In this document: positions 1 to 6,041 of the stretch, in pieces
Position numbering within the stretch: the first letter of the stretch is position 1
Layout of the letters: each line of letters begins with the position of its first letter
NCBI GenBank assembly: GCA_013002625.1
Contig: JABDJE010000333.1
Span: 1-9,015 of the forward strand
Source of the DNA: Saprospiraceae bacterium
GTDB lineage: Bacteria > Bacteroidota > Bacteroidia > Chitinophagales > Saprospiraceae
Direction of reading: 5' to 3'
DNA: 9,015 bases
Notes under the pieces: generated by a model
Told to the model about the DNA's origin: nothing
Seen by the model: the letters and a program-made list of their open reading frames with translations, nothing else
Databases searched by the model: none
Translations under genes and position numbers: made by a program

Positions 1-1
1 T

Positions 2-76
2 GCGAGCACCCGTCAGCCCAATGGCGGCATAAATACGGCCATGTTCGGTATGGGATTTTTAAAGCAATTAAAATGA
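2..76 (+). CDS. C-terminal tail of an unidentified protein (cut by window edge)
   Basis: Frame 2 is open from the window edge to a TGA at 74-76 and encodes about 24 residues ending in NTAMFGMGFLKQLK. It stops 4 bp before the ATG of the flavin reductase-like gene, the spacing expected of an upstream operon partner. The Gly/Met-rich tail with a basic amphipathic end looks like a plausible protein C-terminus, but I cannot name the family. Frame 1 is also open and would end in an ATGA overlap at 81-84. Its composition (many His, Arg and Trp) is less convincing, so frame 2 is preferred. Confidence 0.5.
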   Translation, partial: ASTRQPNGGINTAMFGMGFLKQLK

Positions 77-80
77 GATC

Positions 81-692
81 ATGATTATTTCTACAGAAGA
101 ACTTAAGTCGTGGGATAAACACAGACGAACAAATTTGCTCAACAAATTATCTGGATATAAAAGCGCTCATCTCCTCGGAACAAAAAGCATGGAAGGTATT
201 ACCAATCTCGCCACTATAAACACGGTAATTCATGTTGGCGCCAATCCTTTCTTATTGGGTTATCTTTCACGCCCCCTTGTCGTAAAAAGGCATAGTTTCA
301 ATAACATAGTAGCTACTGGCAGCTATACATTGAATCAGATTCACGAATCTATTGTTGAACAGGCACATCAATGCTCAGCCAAGTATCCTGGTGGCGAATC
401 TGAATTTGAAAAAGTAGGATTGCACGAACACTATCTGCCAGGTGCACACGCACCATGTGTGCAGGAAAGTAAAATAAAAATGTTACTTCAGCTTAAAGAG
501 ATTGTGCCGATTAAAACCAACGACACCGTCTTTGTAATTGGAGAAGTCATTCAATTTGAATTGGATGAATCTAGTATAGAAAGCAATGGTCATTTAGCAA
601 TGGATAAACTTGAAACAGTTGCCATCAATGGGCTGGATAGCTATTATAGATGTAGTCATTTTGCTACATTGCCATACGCAAAGCCCGAATGA
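81..692 (+). CDS. Flavin reductase-like (FMN-binding split barrel) family protein
   Basis: A 203-residue soluble protein resembling the flavin reductase/flavoredoxin-like FMN-binding split-barrel family (RutF/DIM6-NTAB group), which binds FMN non-covalently and often reduces it with NAD(P)H. The visible core motifs are TNLATINTVIHVGANPFLLG (residues 41-60), the following strand YLSRPLVVKR, the ATGSYTLNQ segment (78-86), the YLPGAHAPCVQES segment (118-130) and the barrel strand VFVIGEV (150-156). The length fits single-domain members. The ATG at 81 lies 4 bp after the previous stop, and the gene ends in an ATGA overlap with the acetyltransferase, so it is inside an operon and probably translationally coupled. 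The physiological substrate or partner oxygenase cannot be inferred. The family call is fairly sure; the reaction is not. Confidence 0.8.
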   Translation: MIISTEELKSWDKHRRTNLLNKLSGYKSAHLLGTKSMEGITNLATINTVIHVGANPFLLGYLSRPLVVKRHSFNNIVATGSYTLNQIHESIVEQAHQCSAKYPGGESEFEKVGLHEHYLPGAHAPCVQESKIKMLLQLKEIVPIKTNDTVFVIGEVIQFELDESSIESNGHLAMDKLETVAINGLDSYYRCSHFATLPYAKPE

Positions 693-1222
693 TGGAAGTT
701 CATATACGACAGGAAGAATCTTCAGATTACACGAAGGTATATCAACTCATAAAAGAGGCCTTCGAGAGTATGCCCTTGAGTGATGGATCAGAACAAGATT
801 TGGTAGTTCGGTTGAGACAATCAGCAGCATTCATTCCTCAATTATCGTTGGTCGCAACCCTGAATGAGACCATTGTGGGCCATATTCTATTAACTAGACT
901 CCACATCAGGCATGGCACCACACTTAATACAAGCCTGGCTTTAGCACCTGTAAGTGTTGCTCCTGAATATCAAGGCAAGGGTATTGGAGGTAAACTGATT
1001 GAGAAAGCCCATGAAATTGCAAAAGGATTGGGTTTTGAATCCATTATCCTTATTGGGCACGAAAACTATTATCCCAGGTTTGGATATATTCAATTGAATA
1101 ATTTCGATATAGAACTTCCCTTCGAAGTGCCGCCTCAAAATGCTATGGTGATTGAACTTAAAAAAGATGCACTTAAAAATGTCTCGGGAGAAGTTGTCTA
1201 TGATCCCGCCTTTTTTGAATAA
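689..1222 (+). CDS. GNAT family N-acetyltransferase, YhbS-like
   Basis: A 177-residue protein with the GNAT fold, which transfers acetyl from acetyl-CoA to an amine. Residues 87-103 (PVSVAPEYQGKGIGGKL) carry the V-x-P-x-x-Q-x-x-G-x-G pyrophosphate-binding loop (motif A). The strand and turn at 120-133 (ILIGHENYYPRFGY) are typical of the YhbS/COG3153 subgroup, which has a conserved YYPRFGF-like segment. The N-terminal IRQEESSDYTKVYQLIKEAF matches the usual first strand and helix. The start overlaps the preceding stop as ATGA at 689-692. A second in-frame ATG follows at once (692-694), so the true start could be one codon later. The acceptor substrate is unknown; such genes are often stand-alone riders in operons. 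Confidence 0.88.
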   Translation: MMEVHIRQEESSDYTKVYQLIKEAFESMPLSDGSEQDLVVRLRQSAAFIPQLSLVATLNETIVGHILLTRLHIRHGTTLNTSLALAPVSVAPEYQGKGIGGKLIEKAHEIAKGLGFESIILIGHENYYPRFGYIQLNNFDIELPFEVPPQNAMVIELKKDALKNVSGEVVYDPAFFE

Positions 1223-1251
1223 ATCAATTAATTTGTTGCTAAATAACAACT

Positions 1252-1710
1252 ATGAAATATTCATTTTACACTTTGGTCTGTATTCTATTCTGCACTTTAA
1301 TTTCTACATCTGCAATTGGTCAATCCAATAATGACGAGGCTGCTGTAAAGGCTGCCATCATGGATTATGTAGAAGGCTTGTATGATGCCGACTCCACCAG
1401 GATTGAAAACAGTGTGCACCCTACGTTACGAAAAATTGGATACTGGTATCACAAACCAAGTGCATCATACAGAGATAATTTACCAATGACCTATGAGCAA
1501 CTTGTCAGCCTGGCTGCCAGATGGAATGTGGATGGCACAAGCGCCAATGAAGATTCGCCAAAAGATATTGTCATATTCGAAGTAAAAGATAAAACAGCCT
1601 CGGCTAAATTGACAGCAGCATGGGGTGTAGATTATTTTCACCTTGGAAAAATTGATGGCAAGTGGTATATAATGAATGTGATATGGCAATCCCTTCCTGA
1701 AGGTAATTAA
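1252..1710 (+). CDS. Secreted NTF2-like / putative lumazine-binding family protein
   Basis: A 152-residue protein with a clear Sec signal peptide: Lys2, a hydrophobic stretch from about residue 5 to 20, and a likely cleavage around AIG|QS at residues 23-24. The mature part reads as one NTF2-like (cone-shaped alpha+beta) domain of the 'putative lumazine-binding' type. A helix AAVKAAIMDYVEGLYDAD (about 30-47) is followed by RIENSVHPTLRKIGYWY (50-66), the MTYEQLVSLA segment (79-88), and strands ending in HLGKIDGKWYIMNVIW (130-145). Members of this fold act as small-molecule binding domains or enzymes, and this subgroup has no established function. It starts 29 bp after the acetyltransferase gene, so it may be the last gene of the same operon. 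No Shine-Dalgarno sequence is visible. Confidence 0.8.
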   Translation: MKYSFYTLVCILFCTLISTSAIGQSNNDEAAVKAAIMDYVEGLYDADSTRIENSVHPTLRKIGYWYHKPSASYRDNLPMTYEQLVSLAARWNVDGTSANEDSPKDIVIFEVKDKTASAKLTAAWGVDYFHLGKIDGKWYIMNVIWQSLPEGN

Positions 1711-1826
1711 GCAATTGATACGAGGTGCGTATTCCAAGACCTGAACAGTGATTCTGGTATATAGCTTATTCAGCTAAAGACATTTAAGAAAGAGGCATCA
1801 TCTGTCTATAGTTACACGATAATCGT

Positions 1827-1857
1827 TTTGCTTTCGCCGTTATTCATTTTACGTTTT
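1827..1857 (+). promoter_or_regulatory. Candidate Bacteroidota-type promoter for the lipoprotein gene
   Basis: TTTG at 1827-1830 and TACGTTTT at 1850-1857 are separated by 19 bp. This agrees with the Bacteroides sigma-70 pattern TTTG...TAnnTTTG except for the last base of the -7 element. Transcription would start a few bases after 1860, leaving a leader of about 35 nt before the ATG at 1900. The rest of the 189-bp gap (1711-1899) shows only a weak 5-bp hairpin at 1718-1732 and nothing else I recognise. Confidence 0.45.
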
Positions 1858-1899
1858 ACTTTTACCGCTTGTTTGTTTTAATTAATCTTCAATTATCTC

Positions 1900-2592
1900 A
1901 TGAAATTTTCTCTATCAATAATCTTATTAATAATTCTTAGTTCTTGTTCAGAACAAGGCATGGAAGGTCTGTGGTCCATACAAAGCGTGTCAGTAGGTGA
2001 CATGTCAATGACACCTAACAGCAAATGGATAGCCTTGGCTCCAGACAATACCCAAGTGTCAGGGAATGGGTACTTAAGACATTCTTCCGGGAGCTGGCTC
2101 TATAATCCTGCCGATAGTACCTTATCCATAGAAGACATTAATGGGATTGAGGAAGATTACGGTCCATTCAAAGTAGATTATCAATTAAATAACATGACAT
2201 GGACAAGAGCAGAAGATGGGAATTTTGTTACAGTCAATCTGGTAAGGGTTAATGATATCCCACCCGCTGCAACTGATTCGCTCATTGGATTGTGGGATTT
2301 AACAAAAGCTATTCGAAATGGTCGGGATGTGACGATGGAGTTGGATACAGCTAATAATGCTTTCGTGCACTTCAGGTGGGATCGAAATTTCAGACAATCT
2401 TCTTTTGATAGTTCAGAAGATTTTGGTGTTTATCATCCACATGGGCATCGGCCAACACTCAATTTAATCAGTGCAGGTTCAACTGTTTCTTATGGATATG
2501 ATTTCAGTGATGATGATTTGATACTCAGCCAAACAAATCCTGGAGACACCCTGGCATTTGTCTTTACAAGAACAAATAAGTACCCTGATTAA
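1900..2592 (+). CDS. Two-domain lipoprotein of unknown function
   Basis: A 230-residue protein with a short type II signal peptide (residues 1-15) and a lipobox L-S-S-C with Cys16 as the predicted lipidated residue; Ser17-Glu18 follow. It is therefore expected to be anchored in a membrane facing the periplasm or the cell surface. The mature part contains two similar beta-rich units. Unit 1 begins at GLW (23-25) and ends in VTVNLVRV (110-117). Unit 2 begins at GLW (130-132) and ends in LAFVFTRT (218-225), an offset of about 107-108 residues. This organisation resembles lipocalin-like proteins of Bacteroidota, which open with a G-x-W strand, but I cannot name a family. It has its own candidate promoter, and the SGNH hydrolase starts 59 bp downstream. 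The start ATG is followed directly by a signal peptide, so the start is secure. Confidence 0.75.
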   Translation: MKFSLSIILLIILSSCSEQGMEGLWSIQSVSVGDMSMTPNSKWIALAPDNTQVSGNGYLRHSSGSWLYNPADSTLSIEDINGIEEDYGPFKVDYQLNNMTWTRAEDGNFVTVNLVRVNDIPPAATDSLIGLWDLTKAIRNGRDVTMELDTANNAFVHFRWDRNFRQSSFDSSEDFGVYHPHGHRPTLNLISAGSTVSYGYDFSDDDLILSQTNPGDTLAFVFTRTNKYPD

Positions 2593-2651
2593 AACTTATA
2601 GGGAATTAAAACATCAGGCACTATGGGTTGTTAAATGACTAAACTGCTACG

Positions 2652-3422
2652 GTGATCCATCTACTGCATATAGAAAATTTAAAGCTCCTTCCAGTTTTAC
2701 CTTTGCTTTATTTTCAAGCTAAAAAGGTCAGAAAAAATACGCCCATTCTTCCCCCTGCACTAAACCCAAAAGGTGTTACTGGTTCTGTCAAAAATGAACT
2801 AGCAAGGATTCTTATAATAGGTGAAAGCACCATGGCAGGCTTAGGTGTAGTGTACCATGCAGACGGATTTTCAGGCGCTCTATCTGAGTCGGTTTCTCAG
2901 CTTACCGAAAAGAAAGTAATCTGGGAAGTTCACGCAAAATCAGGCTATACGGTACAACAACTCAATGATAGAATTATAAAACACATTCAAGGTCAATTCG
3001 ATTTAATCGTTATTGGTGTGGGTGGGAATGATGCATTTACATTAAACACAACACAGCAATGGAGCAAGGATATTTTAAAGATGATTCAGTTGCTCAGGTC
3101 AAAATTTCCAGCAGCTAAAATTGTTTTTATCAATATGCCCCCTATCCATGCCTTCCCGGGGTTTACGCCCCTATTACAGAAGACCCTTGGTAATCGTGTA
3201 GAATTGTTGGGCAGAAGATTAAAGCAACTTGCGGACCGAATTCAGAATGTGTATTATATCAACGAAAAGATTGAATTGAATAAGTGGAAACAAAAACATA
3301 ACAAAACTTATAGCACCGAAGCATTTTTTAGCGACGGCATCCATCCTTCTAAACGCACTTATCAGACCTGGGCGAAGGAAGTTGCAGCATTCATTATTGA
3401 TCAGAATTTGTTAGATCGATAA
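2652..3422 (+). CDS. SGNH/GDSL-family hydrolase (esterase/lipase-like)
   Basis: A 256-residue SGNH hydrolase, likely hydrolysing ester bonds of an unidentified substrate. Block I is ILIIGESTMAGLG (53-65) with the nucleophile Ser59; the usual GDS is GES. Block II Gly98 lies in KSGYT, block III is GGND (124-127), and block V is SDGIHPS (227-233) with catalytic Asp228 and His231, so all four SGNH blocks are present. The N-terminus (about 10-21, LKLLPVLPLLYF) is hydrophobic and followed by KKVRK, suggesting a membrane-associated or signal-anchor segment. The start is inferred: the frame opens just after a stop at 2640-2642, the next ATG would fall inside block I (GESTM), and the GTG at 2652 is the only good choice. 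Its 3' end overlaps the convergent Lrp gene by 12 bp. Confidence 0.85.
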   Translation: MIHLLHIENLKLLPVLPLLYFQAKKVRKNTPILPPALNPKGVTGSVKNELARILIIGESTMAGLGVVYHADGFSGALSESVSQLTEKKVIWEVHAKSGYTVQQLNDRIIKHIQGQFDLIVIGVGGNDAFTLNTTQQWSKDILKMIQLLRSKFPAAKIVFINMPPIHAFPGFTPLLQKTLGNRVELLGRRLKQLADRIQNVYYINEKIELNKWKQKHNKTYSTEAFFSDGIHPSKRTYQTWAKEVAAFIIDQNLLDR

Positions 3423-3878
3423 TGGATAAGCGTTGGTATGCTTGACTTCATTAAGCACAAACGTAGACTTTATTTGAGCCACATTAGGAAGCGCTGCCAA
3501 AATCCCGGAGCTGAATTGATGATAGGCATCCAGGTCTTTGACCATGACCTTTAACATGAAATCATTGGCTCCCCCAAGGAGATAGCATTCCATCACTTCC
3601 GGAATACTACTTACAGCTTTTGCGAATGCTTTAATCCTTTCCAATTGTTGGCTTTCTAAGCTAACAGAGCAAAATACGACCATTCTTCGTTCAATATAAT
3701 CCTTGTTTATTAAGGCAATATACTTCCTGATGATCCCTTCTTTTTCGAGTCGGCGGATGCGTTCATATACCGGTGTCTTCGTTAACTTTAGTTTGTCCGC
3801 CAGGTCCTTGATATTAATTTTTGCATCATCCTGAAGGGCCTCAAGAATTCTTTTATCAATGGCATCTAATTCGTACAT
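3411..3878 (-). CDS. Lrp/AsnC family transcriptional regulator
   Basis: A 155-residue protein of typical Lrp/AsnC length. The N-terminal winged helix-turn-helix spans about residues 4-60: LDAIDKRILEALQDDAKINI, then the HTH DLADKLKLTKTPVYERIRRLEKEGII (25-50). The C-terminal RAM/effector domain (about 65-145) contains LLGGANDFML (100-109), the Gly/Asp loop that binds amino-acid effectors in the family. These regulators form dimers and octamers and respond to amino acids. It is divergent from the PLP-dependent sulfur amino acid enzyme, an arrangement like mdeR-mdeA of Pseudomonas putida, where the Lrp-type MdeR controls methionine gamma-lyase. Control of that neighbour and of itself is inferred. 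Start ATG at 3876-3878 fits the family N-terminus. Confidence 0.93.
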   Translation of the reverse strand: MYELDAIDKRILEALQDDAKINIKDLADKLKLTKTPVYERIRRLEKEGIIRKYIALINKDYIERRMVVFCSVSLESQQLERIKAFAKAVSSIPEVMECYLLGGANDFMLKVMVKDLDAYHQFSSGILAALPNVAQIKSTFVLNEVKHTNAYPLSI

Positions 3879-3921
3879 GGGAAATATTCCTTTTGGCTTA
3901 TGTTTTTCAAATCGAAGAAAT

Positions 3922-3979
3922 AATATTTACTTCTTTTTTTATAAATATAGGAATATTTACTTCCTAATCAATATTTACT
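3922..3979. promoter_or_regulatory. Candidate Lrp operator array: three AATATTTACT repeats
   Basis: AATATTTACTTC occurs at 3922-3933 and 3952-3963, and AATATTTACT at 3970-3979, so starts are 30 and 18 bp apart. The middle copy lies in a dyad AGGAA-N7-TTCCT (3949-3965), and an inverted relative, AGTAAATA, occurs at 4011-4018. The array fills the gap between the divergent Lrp gene and the PLP enzyme gene. Lrp-type proteins bind arrays of degenerate AT-rich dyads, so this is the likely site of auto- and cross-regulation. The repeats are directly visible; binding is inferred. Confidence 0.5.
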
Positions 3980-4025
3980 GATACATTTTTCTATATATCG
4001 TATTTTTATGAGTAAATAGTATAAC

Positions 4026-5312
4026 ATGAAGCATAGAATGCACCCTGAAAGTCTTATGATGACTTATGGATACAAGCCAGAATTATCTGAAGGCGCAGTG
4101 AAGCCGCCAATATTCCAAACTTCAACATTTGTCTTTAAGACAGCCGAAGAAGGCAAGGCTCATTTTGAATTGGCCTATGGCCTAAGGGAAAAGGAATTGA
4201 GTGAAGAGCAGGGGCTGATTTATTCAAGAATCAATAACCCAAATCTGGAAATTCTTGAAGACAGGTTGTGCCTGTGGGATAAAGCCAGTGATGCGGCCGT
4301 ATTTGAAAGCGGTATGTCTGCAATTAGCACGGTGCTTCTTGAATTCTTAAAGCCGGGTGACCTATTGCTTTATAGCTCTCCTACCTATGGTGGTACAGAT
4401 CATTTCATACACCATTATCTCAAAGATATTGGTGTTCATAGCATTGGCATAACCGCAGACATGGAACAAGACGAGATAGTCCGAGCCATTGATCAAAGCG
4501 GGTATGCAGATAAATTATCTTTGATATATCTGGAAACACCCGCCAATCCAACCAATGCTATCATCGATATCGAAATGGCTTCAGACATAGCCAAGATTTA
4601 CTCCAATGAAAATAAAAAAGTACATCTAGCAGTAGATAATACCTACATGGGACCTATTTGGTCACAACCCCTAAAGCACGGTGCTGATCTTGTAATCTAT
4701 TCCGCCACCAAATATATCGGTGGACATTCAGATCTGATTGCAGGTGCTGTTGTAGGACATTATGATGTCATAAAAAGAGTCAAAACACTTAGAACATTTC
4801 TGGGGAATATGGCTAGCCCCAACACCTGCTGGTTATTGCTTAGGAGTCTTGAGACACTCAAACTAAGAATGGAAGCTCAAGCCCGCAATGCTATTATGGT
4901 GGCAGAGTTCCTGAATGAACACCCATTGGTTGAAAAAGTATATTATCCAAGTTTACTCAAAGAAGGCAGTCGAGCACAAAAGATTTACCGCAGACAATAT
5001 ACTTCTCCTGGTGCCATGGTTAGTTTTGATATGCGTGGAGGAGAAAAAGAAGCTTTCGTATTTCTTAATCAACTCAAACTGATAAAGCTTGCGGTCAGTC
5101 TTGGAAGTACTGAATCGCTGGCGCAGCATCCGGCCACAATGACCCACGCGGGTGTCAGTCCTGAGGACAAATTAAAATTCGGCATCTCGGATAAGATGGT
5201 TCGGTTATCCATAGGCGTAGAAAATTATAAAGATTTGATATGGGATATCACCAATGCATTTGAAGCAGTAGCTAAAATGGAACAGTTGGAAGACTTAAAC
5301 CTAATGTCATAA
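4026..5312 (+). CDS. Cystathionine gamma-synthase / methionine gamma-lyase family PLP enzyme
   Basis: A 428-residue fold-type I PLP enzyme of the Cys/Met metabolism family, cytosolic, usually a homotetramer acting on sulfur amino acids or homoserine esters. Visible motifs are YSRINNPNLEILE (67-79, Tyr and Arg contacting the PLP phosphate of the neighbouring subunit), AVFESGMSAIS (91-101), VDNTY (203-207, Asp204 to the PLP ring nitrogen), SATKYIGGHSD (226-236, Schiff-base Lys229), SLGSTESLAQHPATMTH (358-374), and RLSIGVE (393-399, Arg binding the substrate carboxylate). The insert GLREKELSEEQGL before YSR marks the 'cystathionine gamma-synthase family protein' subgroup rather than classical MetB. 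The active-site Cys of methionine gamma-lyases (Cys116 in P. putida) appears to be Gly123 (YGGT), so lyase activity on methionine is uncertain. It is probably controlled by the divergent Lrp gene. Confidence 0.9.
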   Translation: MKHRMHPESLMMTYGYKPELSEGAVKPPIFQTSTFVFKTAEEGKAHFELAYGLREKELSEEQGLIYSRINNPNLEILEDRLCLWDKASDAAVFESGMSAISTVLLEFLKPGDLLLYSSPTYGGTDHFIHHYLKDIGVHSIGITADMEQDEIVRAIDQSGYADKLSLIYLETPANPTNAIIDIEMASDIAKIYSNENKKVHLAVDNTYMGPIWSQPLKHGADLVIYSATKYIGGHSDLIAGAVVGHYDVIKRVKTLRTFLGNMASPNTCWLLLRSLETLKLRMEAQARNAIMVAEFLNEHPLVEKVYYPSLLKEGSRAQKIYRRQYTSPGAMVSFDMRGGEKEAFVFLNQLKLIKLAVSLGSTESLAQHPATMTHAGVSPEDKLKFGISDKMVRLSIGVENYKDLIWDITNAFEAVAKMEQLEDLNLMS

Positions 5313-5318
5313 AAAACA

Positions 5319-5350
5319 AAAAGCACCTGCCGAATTCGATAGGTGCTTTT
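5319..5350. terminator. Bidirectional intrinsic terminator
   Basis: A perfect 10-bp stem, AAAAGCACCT (5319-5328) and AGGTGCTTTT (5341-5350), encloses a 12-nt loop that contains CGAATTCG. The plus-strand transcript ends in a U-run after the stem, just 7 bp past the PLP enzyme stop. On the minus strand the stem is followed by TTTTTGTTTTTT, so it also ends the SulP/carbonic anhydrase transcript, whose last stop lies at 5378. Confidence 0.88.
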
Positions 5351-5377
5351 AAGTTTAACTCTGAATAGCATTAAAGA

Positions 5378-6010
5378 TTATATCAAATTGACTGCGCCAG
5401 ATTTTACATCATAAATAGCGCCGACAATATCAATTTCTCCAAGATCATACATATCTGCTAGTACAGTACTGTTTCTTTTAATCTTCTCAATGGTAAGCTC
5501 TACATTCTTAACAGCCACCTCATTTACGAAATCTAGATTTTTAGAACTTCTATCAGTTCCATCAGGAGTCGAAACAGCATTTACTGCTGGTAGTATATGG
5601 TCTAGCATTTGTGTCAAATTACCCAGTCTCGCATGATCACACGCGCCCTTGACAGCACCGCAAGATGTATGGCCCATAACCATAACAACTTTGGAACCGG
5701 CTAATTTACAGGCAAACTCAAGACTTCCCAGAATATCAGTATTAACAAAATTGCCAGCTATTCTTGCATTGAAAATATCACCGATGCCCTGGTCAAAAAT
5801 GATTTCTGTCGGTATTCTTGAATCAATACAACTCACGACAGCAGCAAAAGGGTACTGCCCGGTAGAAGTTTCGTTGATTTGTGCATGCAAATCCCTGTTC
5901 AAGGGTTGCTTATTTAAAAATCGGCCATTACCATTCATAAGTGCCTCCAGTGCAGATGAAGGTGTTAATGCCGACTGCGTTTCAGATGTTTGTGTTCTAG
6001 AATTATCCAT
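5378..6010 (-). CDS. Beta-class carbonic anhydrase
   Basis: A 210-residue beta-carbonic anhydrase interconverting CO2 and bicarbonate. The zinc ligands are complete: CIDSR (Cys61, Asp63, with Arg65 of the catalytic dyad) and HTSC (His114, Cys117). Other family signatures are PTEIIFDQGIGDIFNARIAGN (68-88) and GSLEFACKLAGSKVVMVMGH (95-114). No signal peptide is visible, so it should be cytoplasmic; residues 1-20 are a polar, Ser/Thr-rich extension ahead of the fold. It starts 31 bp after the SulP stop on the same strand, so the two form an operon. Bicarbonate brought in by SulP would be its substrate, or it would supply bicarbonate for anaplerotic carboxylation. The operon ends at the bidirectional terminator. 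Confidence 0.95.
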   Translation of the reverse strand: MDNSRTQTSETQSALTPSSALEALMNGNGRFLNKQPLNRDLHAQINETSTGQYPFAAVVSCIDSRIPTEIIFDQGIGDIFNARIAGNFVNTDILGSLEFACKLAGSKVVMVMGHTSCGAVKGACDHARLGNLTQMLDHILPAVNAVSTPDGTDRSSKNLDFVNEVAVKNVELTIEKIKRNSTVLADMYDLGEIDIVGAIYDVKSGAVNLI

Positions 6011-6041
6011 TACTTTATTTTTTATTATTTCGCTTACAAAA

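Noticed and set aside
941..1249. Minus-strand open frame of about 100 codons
   Set aside because: It lies almost wholly antisense to the well-supported GNAT gene, encodes low-complexity Phe/Ile/Asn-rich sequence and has no recognisable domain.
1718..1732. Hairpin ATACG-AGGTG-CGTAT shortly after the NTF2-like gene as a terminator
   Set aside because: The stem is only 5 bp and no T-run follows; too weak to call.
1480..1737. Minus-strand open frame of 85 codons
   Set aside because: Antisense to the NTF2-like gene, with no family features; a shadow of the codon pattern.
4953..5147. Minus-strand open frame of 64 codons
   Set aside because: Antisense inside the PLP enzyme gene, with no protein features.
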